A stretch of 64,000 bases of DNA from Streptomyces sp. Tu6071. GTDB taxonomy: Bacteria > Actinomycetota > Actinomycetes > Streptomycetales > Streptomycetaceae. This document shows, one piece after another, positions 51,233-61,043 of the stretch; position 1 is the first letter of the stretch, and every line of letters starts with the position of its first letter. The notes beneath the pieces are model-generated. The model saw only the letters and a program-made list of their open reading frames with translations, was not told the DNA's origin and did not search any database. The DNA lies in contig NZ_CM001165.1 of assembly GCF_000213055.1 (NCBI RefSeq), positions 6,284,945-6,348,944 on the forward strand. Reading direction: 5' to 3'. A program made the position numbers and the translations under genes.

Positions 51233-51885
51233 GCACCGCGGACAGCCCGCGCCCGCCGGTCCTGGAGAAGACCGGCGCCTCCGCGGCGAGGACCGGCGCC
51301 CACGCGGCGGCGCCGCTCCCCGACCCGGACGCCCGCCCCGTGGCCCGCGCCGGGCGCTTCTGGTCGGCGCGCCGCGTCCCCGCGACGATCCTCGCGCTGG
51401 TCCTCACCGGCGCCTCGGGCCTCTTCCTCTACGACGTCGTCGCCGTGCGCGCCGGGCACTCCGCGATGAGCTGGCGCAAGGAACTCGCCCGGGGACTCGC
51501 GGACCACCGCCTGGACGACACCTGGGTCCTCGTCGGCGCGGGCGTCGCCGCCGCGCTCGGCCTGTGGCTCCTCCTCCTCGCCCTCACCCCGGGCCGCCGC
51601 CGGCTCCTGCCGATGCGCAGGCCCTACGAAGGGGTGCGCGGCGCGCTCCACCGGCAGGCCGCCGCGATGGTCGTACGGGACCGGGCCACCCAGGTCTCCG
51701 GCATCCGCTCGGCCCACGTCACCGTGCGCCGCCACAAGGTCAAGGTGCGCGCGCTCGCGCACTTCCGCGATCTCGACCAGGTACGGGCCGAACTCTCCCA
51801 GACCCTCGGCTCCACCCTCACGGAACTCGGCCTCGCCCGTACCCCGCGCCTCGTCGTGCGGGTACGGCGCCCGGGGAAGGACTGA
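51229..51885 (+). CDS. DUF6286-type two-span membrane protein of Asp23 operon
   Basis: 218 residues: Pro/Ala-rich cytoplasmic head, two spans (about 50-70 and 97-120), then a cytoplasmic basic domain (VRRHKVKVRALAHFRDLDQV) resembling the Asp23-interacting tail of AmaP. The GTGA overlap with the upstream gene and 5-bp gap to the AmaP-like gene imply one coupled operon. Probably a second membrane anchor; family number given from memory. Confidence 0.75.
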   Translation: MSTADSPRPPVLEKTGASAARTGAHAAAPLPDPDARPVARAGRFWSARRVPATILALVLTGASGLFLYDVVAVRAGHSAMSWRKELARGLADHRLDDTWVLVGAGVAAALGLWLLLLALTPGRRRLLPMRRPYEGVRGALHRQAAAMVVRDRATQVSGIRSAHVTVRRHKVKVRALAHFRDLDQVRAELSQTLGSTLTELGLARTPRLVVRVRRPGKD

Positions 51886-51890
51886 GCGGC

Positions 51891-52469
51891 ATGCTGCGCA
51901 CCCTCAACCGCGTCCTGCTCGCCCTCGCCGGGCTGGTCCTCATCGCGCTGGGCGGCTCCGTCCTCGCCGTGGGCTACGGCGTGAACCCGCCGCACTGGTG
52001 GGTGCACCAGAGCGAGCACGACGTCCTGCTCACGGCGGGGGAGCGGACCCGCTGGCGCGAGGAGGGCTGGTGGTGGCCCGTCGTCATCGCCGCGCTCGCG
52101 GTGCTCCTGCTGCTCGCCCTGTGGTGGCTCGCCGCCGGGCTGCGCCGCAGGCACCTGTCCGCGCTCCCGCTCGACACCGGCAACGGCGACAGCGCCAACC
52201 TGCGCGGCTCGGCACTCGAACAGGCCCTCGCCGCCCACACCGAACGCCTCGACGGCGTCGAACGCGCCCGCGTCCGCCTCCGCGGTCGCCCCGGCTCCCC
52301 GGTCGCCCACCTTCACCTGACGCTCGCCCCCGACGCCGCCCCCCTGCTCGTCCAGCACCACGCGGTGACGGAGACGCTGAGAGCGGCGAAGGAGGCGACG
52401 GGCCAGGGGAACATGCGGGCCGAGGTCCGGATGAACGGCGTACCGCACGGGGCGGAGCGGGTGCAGTAG
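51891..52469 (+). CDS. AmaP-like alkaline-shock membrane anchor protein
   Basis: 192 residues: two spans (about 8-30 and 62-84) flanking a Trp-rich extracellular loop (PPHWWVHQSEHD, REEGWWWPV), then a cytoplasmic domain with RVRLRGRPGSPVAHLHLTLAPDA. This matches the AmaP topology that tethers Asp23 to the membrane. Last gene of the operon starting at 50173. Confidence 0.85.
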   Translation: MLRTLNRVLLALAGLVLIALGGSVLAVGYGVNPPHWWVHQSEHDVLLTAGERTRWREEGWWWPVVIAALAVLLLLALWWLAAGLRRRHLSALPLDTGNGDSANLRGSALEQALAAHTERLDGVERARVRLRGRPGSPVAHLHLTLAPDAAPLLVQHHAVTETLRAAKEATGQGNMRAEVRMNGVPHGAERVQ

Positions 52470-52500
52470 CCGCCCGCGGGCGCGCCCGGGAGCTGGATCG

Positions 52501-53235
52501 TCAGAACCCGTGCCGCGCCCCGCCGTCCACCGGGACCATCACGCCCGTCATGTAGGAGGCGGCGGGGGAGAGCAGGAACGCCGCCACCCGTCCGAACTCC
52601 TCGGGCGCGCCGAGCCGCCCCAGGGGAATCCCGCCCGCGTCCGGCTCCCCGCCCCCGTGCAACTCGCGGATGCGATCCGTCGCGATTCTGCCCGGCAGGA
52701 CGCCGAAGACGCGGATGCCCCGGGGGCCGAGTTCGGTCGCGAGGGACTTCGCGACGCCCGCGAGGGCGGGGCGCAGGCCGTTGGAGAGCGTGAGCCCGGG
52801 GATCGGCTCGTGCACCGAGGACGAGAGCACGAACCCGATCGCGCCGCCCTCGCCCAGCTCGGCCGCCGCCGTCCGCGCGAGCCGCACCGCGCCGAGGAAG
52901 ACCGACTCGAAGGACGCGCGCCACCGCTCGTCGTCCAGGTCGCCGAGGAAGCCGGGCGGCGGGCCGCCCACGCTCACGAGGACACCGTCGAAGCGCCCGA
53001 AGCGCTCCCGCGCGGTCGCGACGAGCCGCCCGGCCAGCCCGGGGTCCGCGTTGTCCCCGCCGACACCGACCGCACCGGCGCCCAGCCTCGCCGCGGCGGC
53101 GTCCGCGCTCTCCTGCTCCCTGCCCGTCACGACGACTTTCGCGCCGTCGGCGACGAGCGCCTCGGCGGTCGCGTGGCCGAGACCGCGCGTCGCCCCGGTG
53201 ACAGCGAACACGCGGTCCCTCAGTCCAAGATCCAT
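52501..53235 (-). CDS. Atypical SDR-family protein lacking the YxxxK motif
   Basis: 244 residues with a good Rossmann motif TGATRGLG (13-20) and family Ser cluster (SSSVHEP, 138-144). Where the catalytic Tyr and Lys are expected the sequence reads S151-N-G-L-R155, so both residues are replaced, and NNAG is replaced by SVGGPP. This resembles the atypical FabG-like SDR subgroup without canonical catalytic residues; it may bind a cofactor without classic activity, or use another mechanism. ATG 53235. Confidence 0.85.
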   Translation of the reverse strand: MDLGLRDRVFAVTGATRGLGHATAEALVADGAKVVVTGREQESADAAAARLGAGAVGVGGDNADPGLAGRLVATARERFGRFDGVLVSVGGPPPGFLGDLDDERWRASFESVFLGAVRLARTAAAELGEGGAIGFVLSSSVHEPIPGLTLSNGLRPALAGVAKSLATELGPRGIRVFGVLPGRIATDRIRELHGGGEPDAGGIPLGRLGAPEEFGRVAAFLLSPAASYMTGVMVPVDGGARHGF

Positions 53236-53278
53236 GGGGCCATTCTTCACCGGGCCCCGCCCCCGGGCCGCCCCGGGT

Positions 53279-55102
53279 TCAGTCCGCCGCGCCGGGGCCC
53301 GCGCTCCCGCCGCGCCCCGACAGCCCGAGCGCCGTGCCGACGAGCCCGATGTGGCTGAACGCCTGCGGGAAGTTGCCGAGCTGCCGGCCCGTGCGCACGT
53401 CGTACTCCTCCGCGAGCAGCCCCACGTCGTTCGTGTACGAGAGCAACTGCCGGAAGAGCGCCTCCGCCTCCTTCGTGCGCCCCGCGAGGTGCAGCGCGTC
53501 GGCGAGCCAGAAGGAGCACACGAGGAAGGCGCCCTCCTCGCCCGGCAGCCCGTCCACCTCGCCCTGTCCCGGGCTGTAGCGCAGCAACAGCCCGCCTTCC
53601 GCGCCGAGTTCGTCGCGGACCGCCTCGATCGTGCCGAGCACGCGCGGGTCGTCGGGCGGCAGGAAGCCGGCGCGCGGGATGAGGAGGAGCGCCGCGTCGA
53701 GCCCCTGCGAGCCGTACGACTGCGTGAAGGTGTTCCGCACCGGGTCGTAGCCCTTCTCGCACACCTCGGCGTGGATCGCGTCCCGCATCCGCCGCCAGCG
53801 CGCGACGTCCCCGCCGAGCTCCGGCGTGGCCTCCATCGCCCTGACGGTGCGGTCGGCGGCCACCCAGGCCATGACCTTGGAGTGCACGAACTGGCGGCGC
53901 GGGCCCCGCACCTCCCACAGTCCCTCGTCGGGCTGCTGCCACGTCTTCTCCAGGTACTCCATGAGCTTGAGCTGGAGCTGCCAGGCGTGGTGCTTGGCGG
54001 GCAGGCCCGCGCGGTCGGCGAGGTAGAGCGAGTCGATGACCTCGCCGTAGACGTCGAGCTGGAGCTGGTGGGCGGCGTCGTTGCCGACGCGTACCGGCGC
54101 GGCGCCGTCGTAGCCGCTGAGCCAGGGCACCTCGAACTCGGGGATGCGCCGCTCGCCCCCGAGTCCGTACATGATCTGGAGCGTCGAGGGGTCGCCCGCG
54201 ACGGCGCGCAGCAGCCAGTCGCGCCAGGCGCGCGCCTCGTCGAGGTACCCGGCGGCGATCATCGCGCCGAGCGTGAGGGTCGAGTCCCGCAGCCAGCAGT
54301 AGCGGTAGTCCCAGTTGCGCACACCGCCCGGCGTCTCGGGCAGCGAGGTCGTGGGCGCGGCGACGATTCCGCCCGTCGGGGCGTAGGTGAGGGCCTTGAG
54401 GGTGATGAGGGAGCGGACCACGACCTCCCGGTACGGACCCTCGTACGCGCACTGCCCGACCCACGCGCGCCAGTCGGCGAGGCTCTCCTCCAGCGCCTTG
54501 TACGGGTCGATGAGCCGCGGGTGCTTCTTGTGCGAGGGGTACCAGGTGAGGACGAAGGCGACCTTCTCGCCCGCCGTGAGCGAGAACTCGGCGTGCGTGC
54601 TGAACTTCTCGCCCCAGCTGGGCACTTCGGGCTCGCTGCGCAGCCACACCGCGTCCGGCCCCGCGACGGCGACCCGGTGCCCGTCGACCTTGCGCATCCA
54701 CGGCACGATCGAGCCGTAGTCGAAGCGCAGCCGCAGCGTCGAGTGCATCGTCACCTCGCCGTCCAGGCACTCCACGATCCGGACGACGTCGGGCGCCTTG
54801 TCGCGCTGCGGCATGAAATCGGTGACGCGGACCGTGCCCCCGGGTGTCTCCCACACCGAGTCGAGGACGAGCGAGTCGGTCCGGTAGGCGCGGTGGGTGC
54901 AGTCGCCCTCGCCCTTCGGGGCGAGGAGCCAGTGCCCGTTCTCGTGCGAACCGACGAGGGCGGCGAAACAGGCCGCCGAATCGAAGCGGGGCAGGCACAG
55001 CCAGTCCATCGAGCCGTTGCGCCCGACGAGGGCCGCGGTCTGGTGATCGCCGATCAGGGCGTAGTTCTCGATGGGCTGGGTGTTCTCGGTACGTTGGGCC
55101 AC
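53279..55102 (-). CDS. Glycoside hydrolase family 15 protein (glucoamylase/trehalase-like)
   Basis: 607 residues: N-terminal beta-sandwich (about 1-220) and (alpha/alpha)6 barrel (about 225-600). The family start IENYALIGDHQTAALVGRNG, the VRNWDYRYCWLRD motif and the GEEGAFLVCSFWLADAL segment with a catalytic-site Glu pair are present. Actinobacterial members act on trehalose or short alpha-glucans; no signal peptide, so probably cytoplasmic. GTG 55102 has GGGGAAG upstream and the right N-terminus; an earlier TTG frame is less likely. Confidence 0.9.
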   Translation of the reverse strand: MAQRTENTQPIENYALIGDHQTAALVGRNGSMDWLCLPRFDSAACFAALVGSHENGHWLLAPKGEGDCTHRAYRTDSLVLDSVWETPGGTVRVTDFMPQRDKAPDVVRIVECLDGEVTMHSTLRLRFDYGSIVPWMRKVDGHRVAVAGPDAVWLRSEPEVPSWGEKFSTHAEFSLTAGEKVAFVLTWYPSHKKHPRLIDPYKALEESLADWRAWVGQCAYEGPYREVVVRSLITLKALTYAPTGGIVAAPTTSLPETPGGVRNWDYRYCWLRDSTLTLGAMIAAGYLDEARAWRDWLLRAVAGDPSTLQIMYGLGGERRIPEFEVPWLSGYDGAAPVRVGNDAAHQLQLDVYGEVIDSLYLADRAGLPAKHHAWQLQLKLMEYLEKTWQQPDEGLWEVRGPRRQFVHSKVMAWVAADRTVRAMEATPELGGDVARWRRMRDAIHAEVCEKGYDPVRNTFTQSYGSQGLDAALLLIPRAGFLPPDDPRVLGTIEAVRDELGAEGGLLLRYSPGQGEVDGLPGEEGAFLVCSFWLADALHLAGRTKEAEALFRQLLSYTNDVGLLAEEYDVRTGRQLGNFPQAFSHIGLVGTALGLSGRGGSAGPGAAD

Positions 55103-55181
55103 GGGAAGCGGCTTCCCCGCCGCCCGCGCGCCCAATCGAACGCACGCCCAAAAGGCCGCACGTCACACCGGGCCCCGGCGC

Positions 55182-55982
55182 TCAGACCCCCGCGGGCTCC
55201 GGCTCGGCCGCTTCCGCCTGCTCCGCCTCGCGCGCCGCCGCCTCGCGGTCGCGCCGCTCGCGCCGTACGAGAATCCACCAGCCGAGCGGGACGGCGGCCG
55301 AGAACATCCACCACTGCACCGCGTACGCCATGTGCGGGCCGATACCGCTGTGGTCGGGCTCGGCGAGGAGCTGCGGCGTGTGCCCGGAGGGCTTCGGGTC
55401 GATCTGCTCGATGTAGCCGCCGAGGACCTGCCGGTGCAGGCGCGCGCTCTCCTCCGCGCTGTCGATCAGCATGATCTGGCGCGGCGGCAGGTCCCTGAGG
55501 TTCTTGATGCCGCTCGCCGCGCTCGTCTCGTCGGCCTTGAGCCGCCCGGTGACGGTGACCTCGCCGGTGGGCGGCGCGGGGATCTTCGGGAACTCGGTCT
55601 GCGCGCCGTTCGCCGGAATCCAGCCCCGGTTGACGAGCAGCACCTTGCCGTCGCGCAGCACGAGCGGGGTGAGGACGTGGAAGCCGATCGAGCCGTCGTC
55701 GTTGGTACGGCGGCGGACGACGACCTCGTGCGCGGCGTCGAAGCGGCCCGTCCCCGTGACGCGGCGCCACACCTCGGGCGTCGGCACCGTGTGCCCGGGT
55801 GAGGTCAGCTCCTCGGCGGGCACGGGCGGGGCCTCGACCGCCGCCGTGATCCGCTCGTTCTGCGCGACCTTGTGCTCGTGACGGTGGAGCTGCCAGAAGC
55901 CCAGCTCGATCATCACGGGGATGAGGACGAGGCCGACCAGGGTGATGATCAGCCACTGCCACGACAACAGGAAGCGGTACAC
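55182..55982 (-). CDS. SURF1-family cytochrome oxidase assembly protein
   Basis: 266 residues with an N-terminal span (about 8-30, followed by FWQLHRHEHK) and a C-terminal span near the GPHMAYAVQWWMFSAA motif, flanking an extracytoplasmic domain (VLVNRGWIPA is the family core). SURF1 helps insert heme a into the aa3 oxidase. GTG 55982 gives VYRFLLSWQW, the usual start. A charged Ala/Glu tail ends the protein. Confidence 0.92.
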   Translation of the reverse strand: MYRFLLSWQWLIITLVGLVLIPVMIELGFWQLHRHEHKVAQNERITAAVEAPPVPAEELTSPGHTVPTPEVWRRVTGTGRFDAAHEVVVRRRTNDDGSIGFHVLTPLVLRDGKVLLVNRGWIPANGAQTEFPKIPAPPTGEVTVTGRLKADETSAASGIKNLRDLPPRQIMLIDSAEESARLHRQVLGGYIEQIDPKPSGHTPQLLAEPDHSGIGPHMAYAVQWWMFSAAVPLGWWILVRRERRDREAAAREAEQAEAAEPEPAGV

Positions 55983-56112
55983 CCCATGAAGGTACAACTC
56001 GCCCGACCTGTCCCCGGCGGGAGGGGTGGTGTGTCCGGGCGGAGGCGCGAGGGCGGGCGGGGCGTGGGGGCGGCGGGGGCGCGGGGGCGGCGGGGGCGCG
56101 GGGGCCTCCGGC

Positions 56113-57108
56113 TCAGCCCTCCACGCGCACCGCGGGCGCCACGTCCCGCAGGAGCTGCCCGAAGGCCGCCTCGTCGATCACCGGGGTGCCGTACTGCCGG
56201 GCGCGGACCGTCTTCGACGTGCCCGAGTCGGGGTCGTTGGTGACGAGCAGGCTCGTGAGCCGCGAGATGCTGCCCGCGACGTGCAGCCCCGCCTCCGTCG
56301 CCCGGTCCTCCAAGAGCTCGCGCTCCGTGGACGTGTCGCCCGAGAAGGCGATCCGCATCCCCTGCACGAGCGGCTGCCCGTCCTGCCAGCGGCCCGGGTT
56401 CGGGTACGGGCACGGGGGGCGCTTGCGCGAGGGGCGCCAGTTCCCCGCCGCCGGGCGGGACCCGTACTGGCCCCCGTACTGGCGGCCGATGGTGGGACGG
56501 GCCGGGCTGTCGGACCACTCGGTGAGCGGCCTGCACTCCAGGAGCGGCAGCCGTACGCCCCCGAGCGCCGCGGCCCGCAGGCTCGGCCGGAACGCCTCGG
56601 CGAGGACCCGCGCGTCGTCGAGCGCGTGGTGCGCGCGGCGCTGCTCGACGCCGAAGTGCGCGGCGAGCGTCTCCAGCTTGTGGTTCGGCAGCGGGAGCGC
56701 CAGCTCCTTGGCGAGCGCGATCGTGCACAGCCTGCGCCGCACGGGGGCCGTGATCCCCGCCCGCGCGTACTCGCGCGCGAGCATCGACCAGTCGAAGACC
56801 GCGTTGTGCGCGACGAGGACCCGGCCGTCGAGCCGCCGGGACAGCTCCTCGGCGATCTCGGGGAAGAGCGGCGCGCCCTCCAGGACCTCGCTCGTCAGGC
56901 CGTGTATCCACACCGGGCCCGGATCGCGCTCCGGGTTGACCAGCGTGTACCAGTGGTCCTCGACCTCGCCGCGCGCGTCCACGCGGTACACGGCGGCGGA
57001 GACGATCCGGTCGTCGCGGGCCAGACCGGTCGTCTCCACGTCGACCACCGCGTACCCCTCGGGGTAGGCGGACGGCCAGGAGGTGTCGGTCGTACGGTCT
57101 TCGAGCAT
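56113..57108 (-). CDS. DEDDh 3'-5' exonuclease with C-terminal BRCT domain
   Basis: 331 residues. Exonuclease domain (about 18-185): Asp23 and Glu25 in VVDVETTG, Asp106 in HNAVFDWS, and His160/Asp165 in AHHALDDA give the complete DEDDh set of the DnaQ type. After a Pro/Arg/Gly-rich linker a BRCT domain (about 250-331, GMRIAFSGDTSTERELL) follows, as in PolC-like and streptomycete repair exonucleases. Probably acts in DNA repair or proofreading. ATG 57108 is chosen; GTG 57114 in frame is possible. Confidence 0.92.
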   Translation of the reverse strand: MLEDRTTDTSWPSAYPEGYAVVDVETTGLARDDRIVSAAVYRVDARGEVEDHWYTLVNPERDPGPVWIHGLTSEVLEGAPLFPEIAEELSRRLDGRVLVAHNAVFDWSMLAREYARAGITAPVRRRLCTIALAKELALPLPNHKLETLAAHFGVEQRRAHHALDDARVLAEAFRPSLRAAALGGVRLPLLECRPLTEWSDSPARPTIGRQYGGQYGSRPAAGNWRPSRKRPPCPYPNPGRWQDGQPLVQGMRIAFSGDTSTERELLEDRATEAGLHVAGSISRLTSLLVTNDPDSGTSKTVRARQYGTPVIDEAAFGQLLRDVAPAVRVEG

Positions 57109-57392
57109 GGTCACTGAGGATACGGGGCCGGTCCGACAGCGCCCGCGCCCCGGCCCCGGGCCCGTACCGAATCAGGCGCGATGTCCGGATTGCGTGCCGC
57201 ATCGCGCCGGACGCCCGTTCGCCGCGCGGTCGTACGGGAACTGGCGTGCGGTCAGCGGGAGCGCGGGCGACCGCCCCTGGGTGTGCGGCCGGGCGACCGC
57301 CATCGGGCGCGGCCGGACGGGGTCGCGCCACCAGGACACGGGGCGCCGCCGAAAAGCCCGCCGTGCGCCCCGCGGGATGTGAAGATCGCGCA

Positions 57393-58115
57393 ATGAGTGA
57401 CGGAGAGCGGGAAGGGCGCCACGAGGAGAGCCACGGCGGGGCGCTCGGCACCAGGCTCAACTGGCTGCGCGCCGGTGTGCTCGGCGCCAACGACGGCGTC
57501 GTCTCCACCGCCGGGCTCGTCGTCGGCGTCGCGGGCGCGAGCGCGGACCGGGGCACACTCCTGACCGCCGGACTCGCGGGTCTCCTCGCCGGGTCGATGT
57601 CGATGGCGGCGGGCGAGTACGTCTCGGTGAACACCCAGCGCGACGCCGAGAAGGCCGCGCTCGCCGTCGAGCGGCGCGAACTGCGCGAGGACCCGGAGGC
57701 CGAACTCGACGAACTCACCCGCCTCCTCGCCGCGCGCGGCCTGAGCCACGACGTCGCGCGCGAGGCCGCCGAACAGCTCACCGCGCGCGACGCGCTGCGC
57801 GCCCACGCCGACGTCGAACTCGGCATCGACCCGGACGCGCTCACCAACCCCTGGCACGCCGCCTGGGCGAGCTTCCTCTCCTTCACCGCGGGCGCCCTGC
57901 TCCCGCTCCTCGCCATCGTGCTGCCGCCCGCGAGCGCGCGCCTCGCCGTCACCGTCTGCTCCGTCCTCGCGGCGCTCGTCCTCACCGGCTGGGCCAGCGC
58001 CCGCCTCGGCGGCGCCCCGCCCGGCCGCGCGGTCGTGCGCAACGTGGCGGGCGGCGCGGCGGCGATGGCGATCACGTACGCGGTGGGGGCGCTGCTCGGG
58101 GCCGCGGGGGCGTGA
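57393..58115 (+). CDS. VIT1/CCC1-family membrane transporter
   Basis: 240 residues: hydrophilic head, then the CCC1 N-terminal helices (NWLRAGVLGANDGVVSTAGLVVGVAGA and LAGLLAGSMSMAAGEYVSV), a charged metal-binding-like helical loop (about 85-150) and three C-terminal spans. The family moves Fe2+ or Mn2+ out of the cytoplasm or into compartments. ATG 57393. Upstream 57109-57392 holds only the divergent promoter region shared with the exonuclease gene. Confidence 0.9.
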   Translation: MSDGEREGRHEESHGGALGTRLNWLRAGVLGANDGVVSTAGLVVGVAGASADRGTLLTAGLAGLLAGSMSMAAGEYVSVNTQRDAEKAALAVERRELREDPEAELDELTRLLAARGLSHDVAREAAEQLTARDALRAHADVELGIDPDALTNPWHAAWASFLSFTAGALLPLLAIVLPPASARLAVTVCSVLAALVLTGWASARLGGAPPGRAVVRNVAGGAAAMAITYAVGALLGAAGA

Positions 58116-58206
58116 GCGGGCAGGGCGTACGGTGCGGGGGACCGAGGGCGCGCGGGGCCGGGGGAGTGGACCCCGCCTCCGTCGACTCCCTTGCGGCCAC
58201 CACGAC

Positions 58207-58232
58207 TTACCGCAAGTAATACTCGTCGGTAA
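58207..58232. promoter_or_regulatory. Candidate operator TTAC/GTAA upstream of sterol desaturase-like gene
   Basis: TTAC (58207-58210), GTAA (58216-58219) and CGGTAA (58227-58232) form overlapping inverted half-sites (TTACCG/CGGTAA arms) about 45-70 bp before the start, the usual promoter position. This resembles TetR-type sites; no regulator is adjacent. Confidence 0.35.
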
Positions 58233-58275
58233 CGACCCCTGTTCAAGCACCGCGCGGCGGCCTTACCTTGCCCGT

Positions 58276-59249
<974 letters not shown>

Positions 59250-59253
<4 letters not shown>

Positions 59254-59912
59254 CCCGCGTCCCGCTGCCCCTGCGCCTCTTCGCCCTCGCCGCTTGCGCC
59301 GACCTCCTCGCCCTTCTCCTCGACACCCGGTTCCACGCCTGGCCCGCGCACGCCGTCTGCAAGGCCCTGCTCCTGCCCCTCCTCGCCTGGTACGCGGTGC
59401 GCGCGGGCGCCCCCCGCTCCCTGCTCGCCGCGCTCGCCGCCGGATGGCTCGGCGATCTCCTCCTGCTCTCCCCGGCCGACCCCGCCTTCCTCGCGGGGAT
59501 GGCCGCCTTCGCCGCCGGGCACGTCTGCTACCTCGTCACCTTCCTGCGGCACGGCGCCACTCCACGCGCTCTGCCCGCCCGGCTCGTCGGCGCCGTCCTC
59601 GTCCTCGCCGCCGCGCTCCTCGTGCTGTGGCCGCGACTCCCGGCGGGGCTGCGGGTGCCGATGGCCGTGTACAGCGTGCTGCTCACGGCGACGGCGCTCG
59701 CGGCGCAGCGGTGCGGGACGCGCGCGGCGGCGGGCGGCGCGCTCTTCCTCGTCTCGGACCTGCTCATCGCGCTCGGCGCGGCAGACCTGACCCGCCCCGC
59801 GCCCGCCGACTTCTGGATCATGCTCACCTACGCGCTCGCTCAGTACCTGCTCGTCACCGGCATCTCGCGCGGCACGCCCGTCACCACCGGATCGGCAGCG
59901 GCAGCGCGGTGA
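59250..59912 (+). CDS. YhhN-family lysoplasmalogenase-like membrane protein
   Basis: 220 residues with about eight spans and the family segments LLLPLLAWYAVRAGAP, GWLGDLLLL and FLVSDLLIALG, whose acidic residues form the TMEM86/YhhN active site that hydrolyses vinyl-ether lysolipids. GTG 59250 overlaps the preceding stop, so it is coupled to the sterol-desaturase-like gene, hinting at a joint lipid-modifying role (inference). It overlaps the convergent CopD gene by 32 bp. Confidence 0.88.
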
Positions 59913-60834
59913 GCAGCGCCGACACGAGCACGACGAGGGCCAGGGCGAGGAGTTCGGCGCGCGCGGGCACGACCGCTCCGGCCGCCGCCCCGCCGTCTCC
60001 GCGCAGGCGCCGCCGCGCCCGCCAGGCGAGCGCGGCGACCCCGGCGACGAGCACGGTCTTCGCGAGGAGGACACGGCCGTAGGCGGTGTCGGTGAGCTGC
60101 CCGGCCACCGTGCCCGGCGGCATCCGGCGCAGGGTGCTCGCGATGCCCGTCGCGGTGAGCGCGGCGAGCAGGTACGCGGCCGTCCGCGCGTACCGCCCGA
60201 GCAGCCGCGCCCCCTCGGGGGCGGGCAGCCGGGGCACCGTCCGCACCACGGCGAGCAGCCCGCCCGCCCACAGGGCGGCGCAGCTCAGGTGGACGAAGGT
60301 GAGGAGGGAGCCGAGCCACGGCGTGGACGGCTCGGGGTGGGCGCGCACGGCTTCGGCGAGCACGACGAGCGCGAGCGGTACGGCGGCGAGCCCCCGGCGT
60401 CGCCCGAGCGCGCAGAGCCAGGCGGCCCCGAAGGCGTTCACCTCGAGCAGCGCGAGTTGCCCGTCCCCGCTCTGCGCGAGCGCGCCGGGATCGAGCGCGC
60501 TGAGGGAGCGGGGCAGCAGGTTCCCGGCGGCGACGACGACGGCGAGCCCGGAGGCGGCGAGGGTGCCGAGCAGGGCGGCGGCGGGCGCGAGGGGACGGGG
60601 GAGCGCGGGCCCGCGCCTCAGCCACACCTCCCCGGCCTGCACGCACAGGGCCACGAGCACGGCCCCGCGCAGCCACCCCACCTCCCGCACGGCCGGCGCG
60701 GCGGCCTCCCCGGTCCCGCGCAGGGCGAGGTCCGGCCCGAGCAGGGGCACGAGGAACGCCCCCACGAGCAGCAGCCCGAGGAACACCCCCGACCGCCGTA
60801 CGGCCCCCGCCCCGTCGTACGGCTCCGCGACCAC
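59881..60834 (-). CDS. CopD-family copper resistance membrane protein
   Basis: 317 residues, eight or more spans, with the CopD-domain segments VNAFGAAWLCALG, TFVHLSCAALWAGGL (conserved His and Trp-Ala-Gly-Gly) and YGRVLLAKTVLVAG. CopD transfers copper across the membrane with CopC; no CopC is fused or adjacent here. GTG 60834 with AAGGGGG upstream is preferred to GTG 60858. Its 3' end overlaps the convergent YhhN gene by 32 bp. Confidence 0.85.
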   Translation of the reverse strand: MVAEPYDGAGAVRRSGVFLGLLLVGAFLVPLLGPDLALRGTGEAAAPAVREVGWLRGAVLVALCVQAGEVWLRRGPALPRPLAPAAALLGTLAASGLAVVVAAGNLLPRSLSALDPGALAQSGDGQLALLEVNAFGAAWLCALGRRRGLAAVPLALVVLAEAVRAHPEPSTPWLGSLLTFVHLSCAALWAGGLLAVVRTVPRLPAPEGARLLGRYARTAAYLLAALTATGIASTLRRMPPGTVAGQLTDTAYGRVLLAKTVLVAGVAALAWRARRRLRGDGGAAAGAVVPARAELLALALVVLVSALLTALPLPIRW

Positions 60835-61043
60835 GCCCGCCCCCTTGCCCGCACCCACCCGAGGATGTTCCCGGACGAACCGGACGCCCCGCAAGCGATG
60901 CGCCCGAAGTGCGGGGTACCGGAGCGGGGCGCCGCTCCACGCGTCGGCCGGAGCCCGGAAGAACGAACGGTCTCCCTCATCCTGGTTCCCGCCGCACCCC
61001 CGCCCCGTCTCACCTCCGCTCCCGCCTCACCCGCGCCCTCGCC

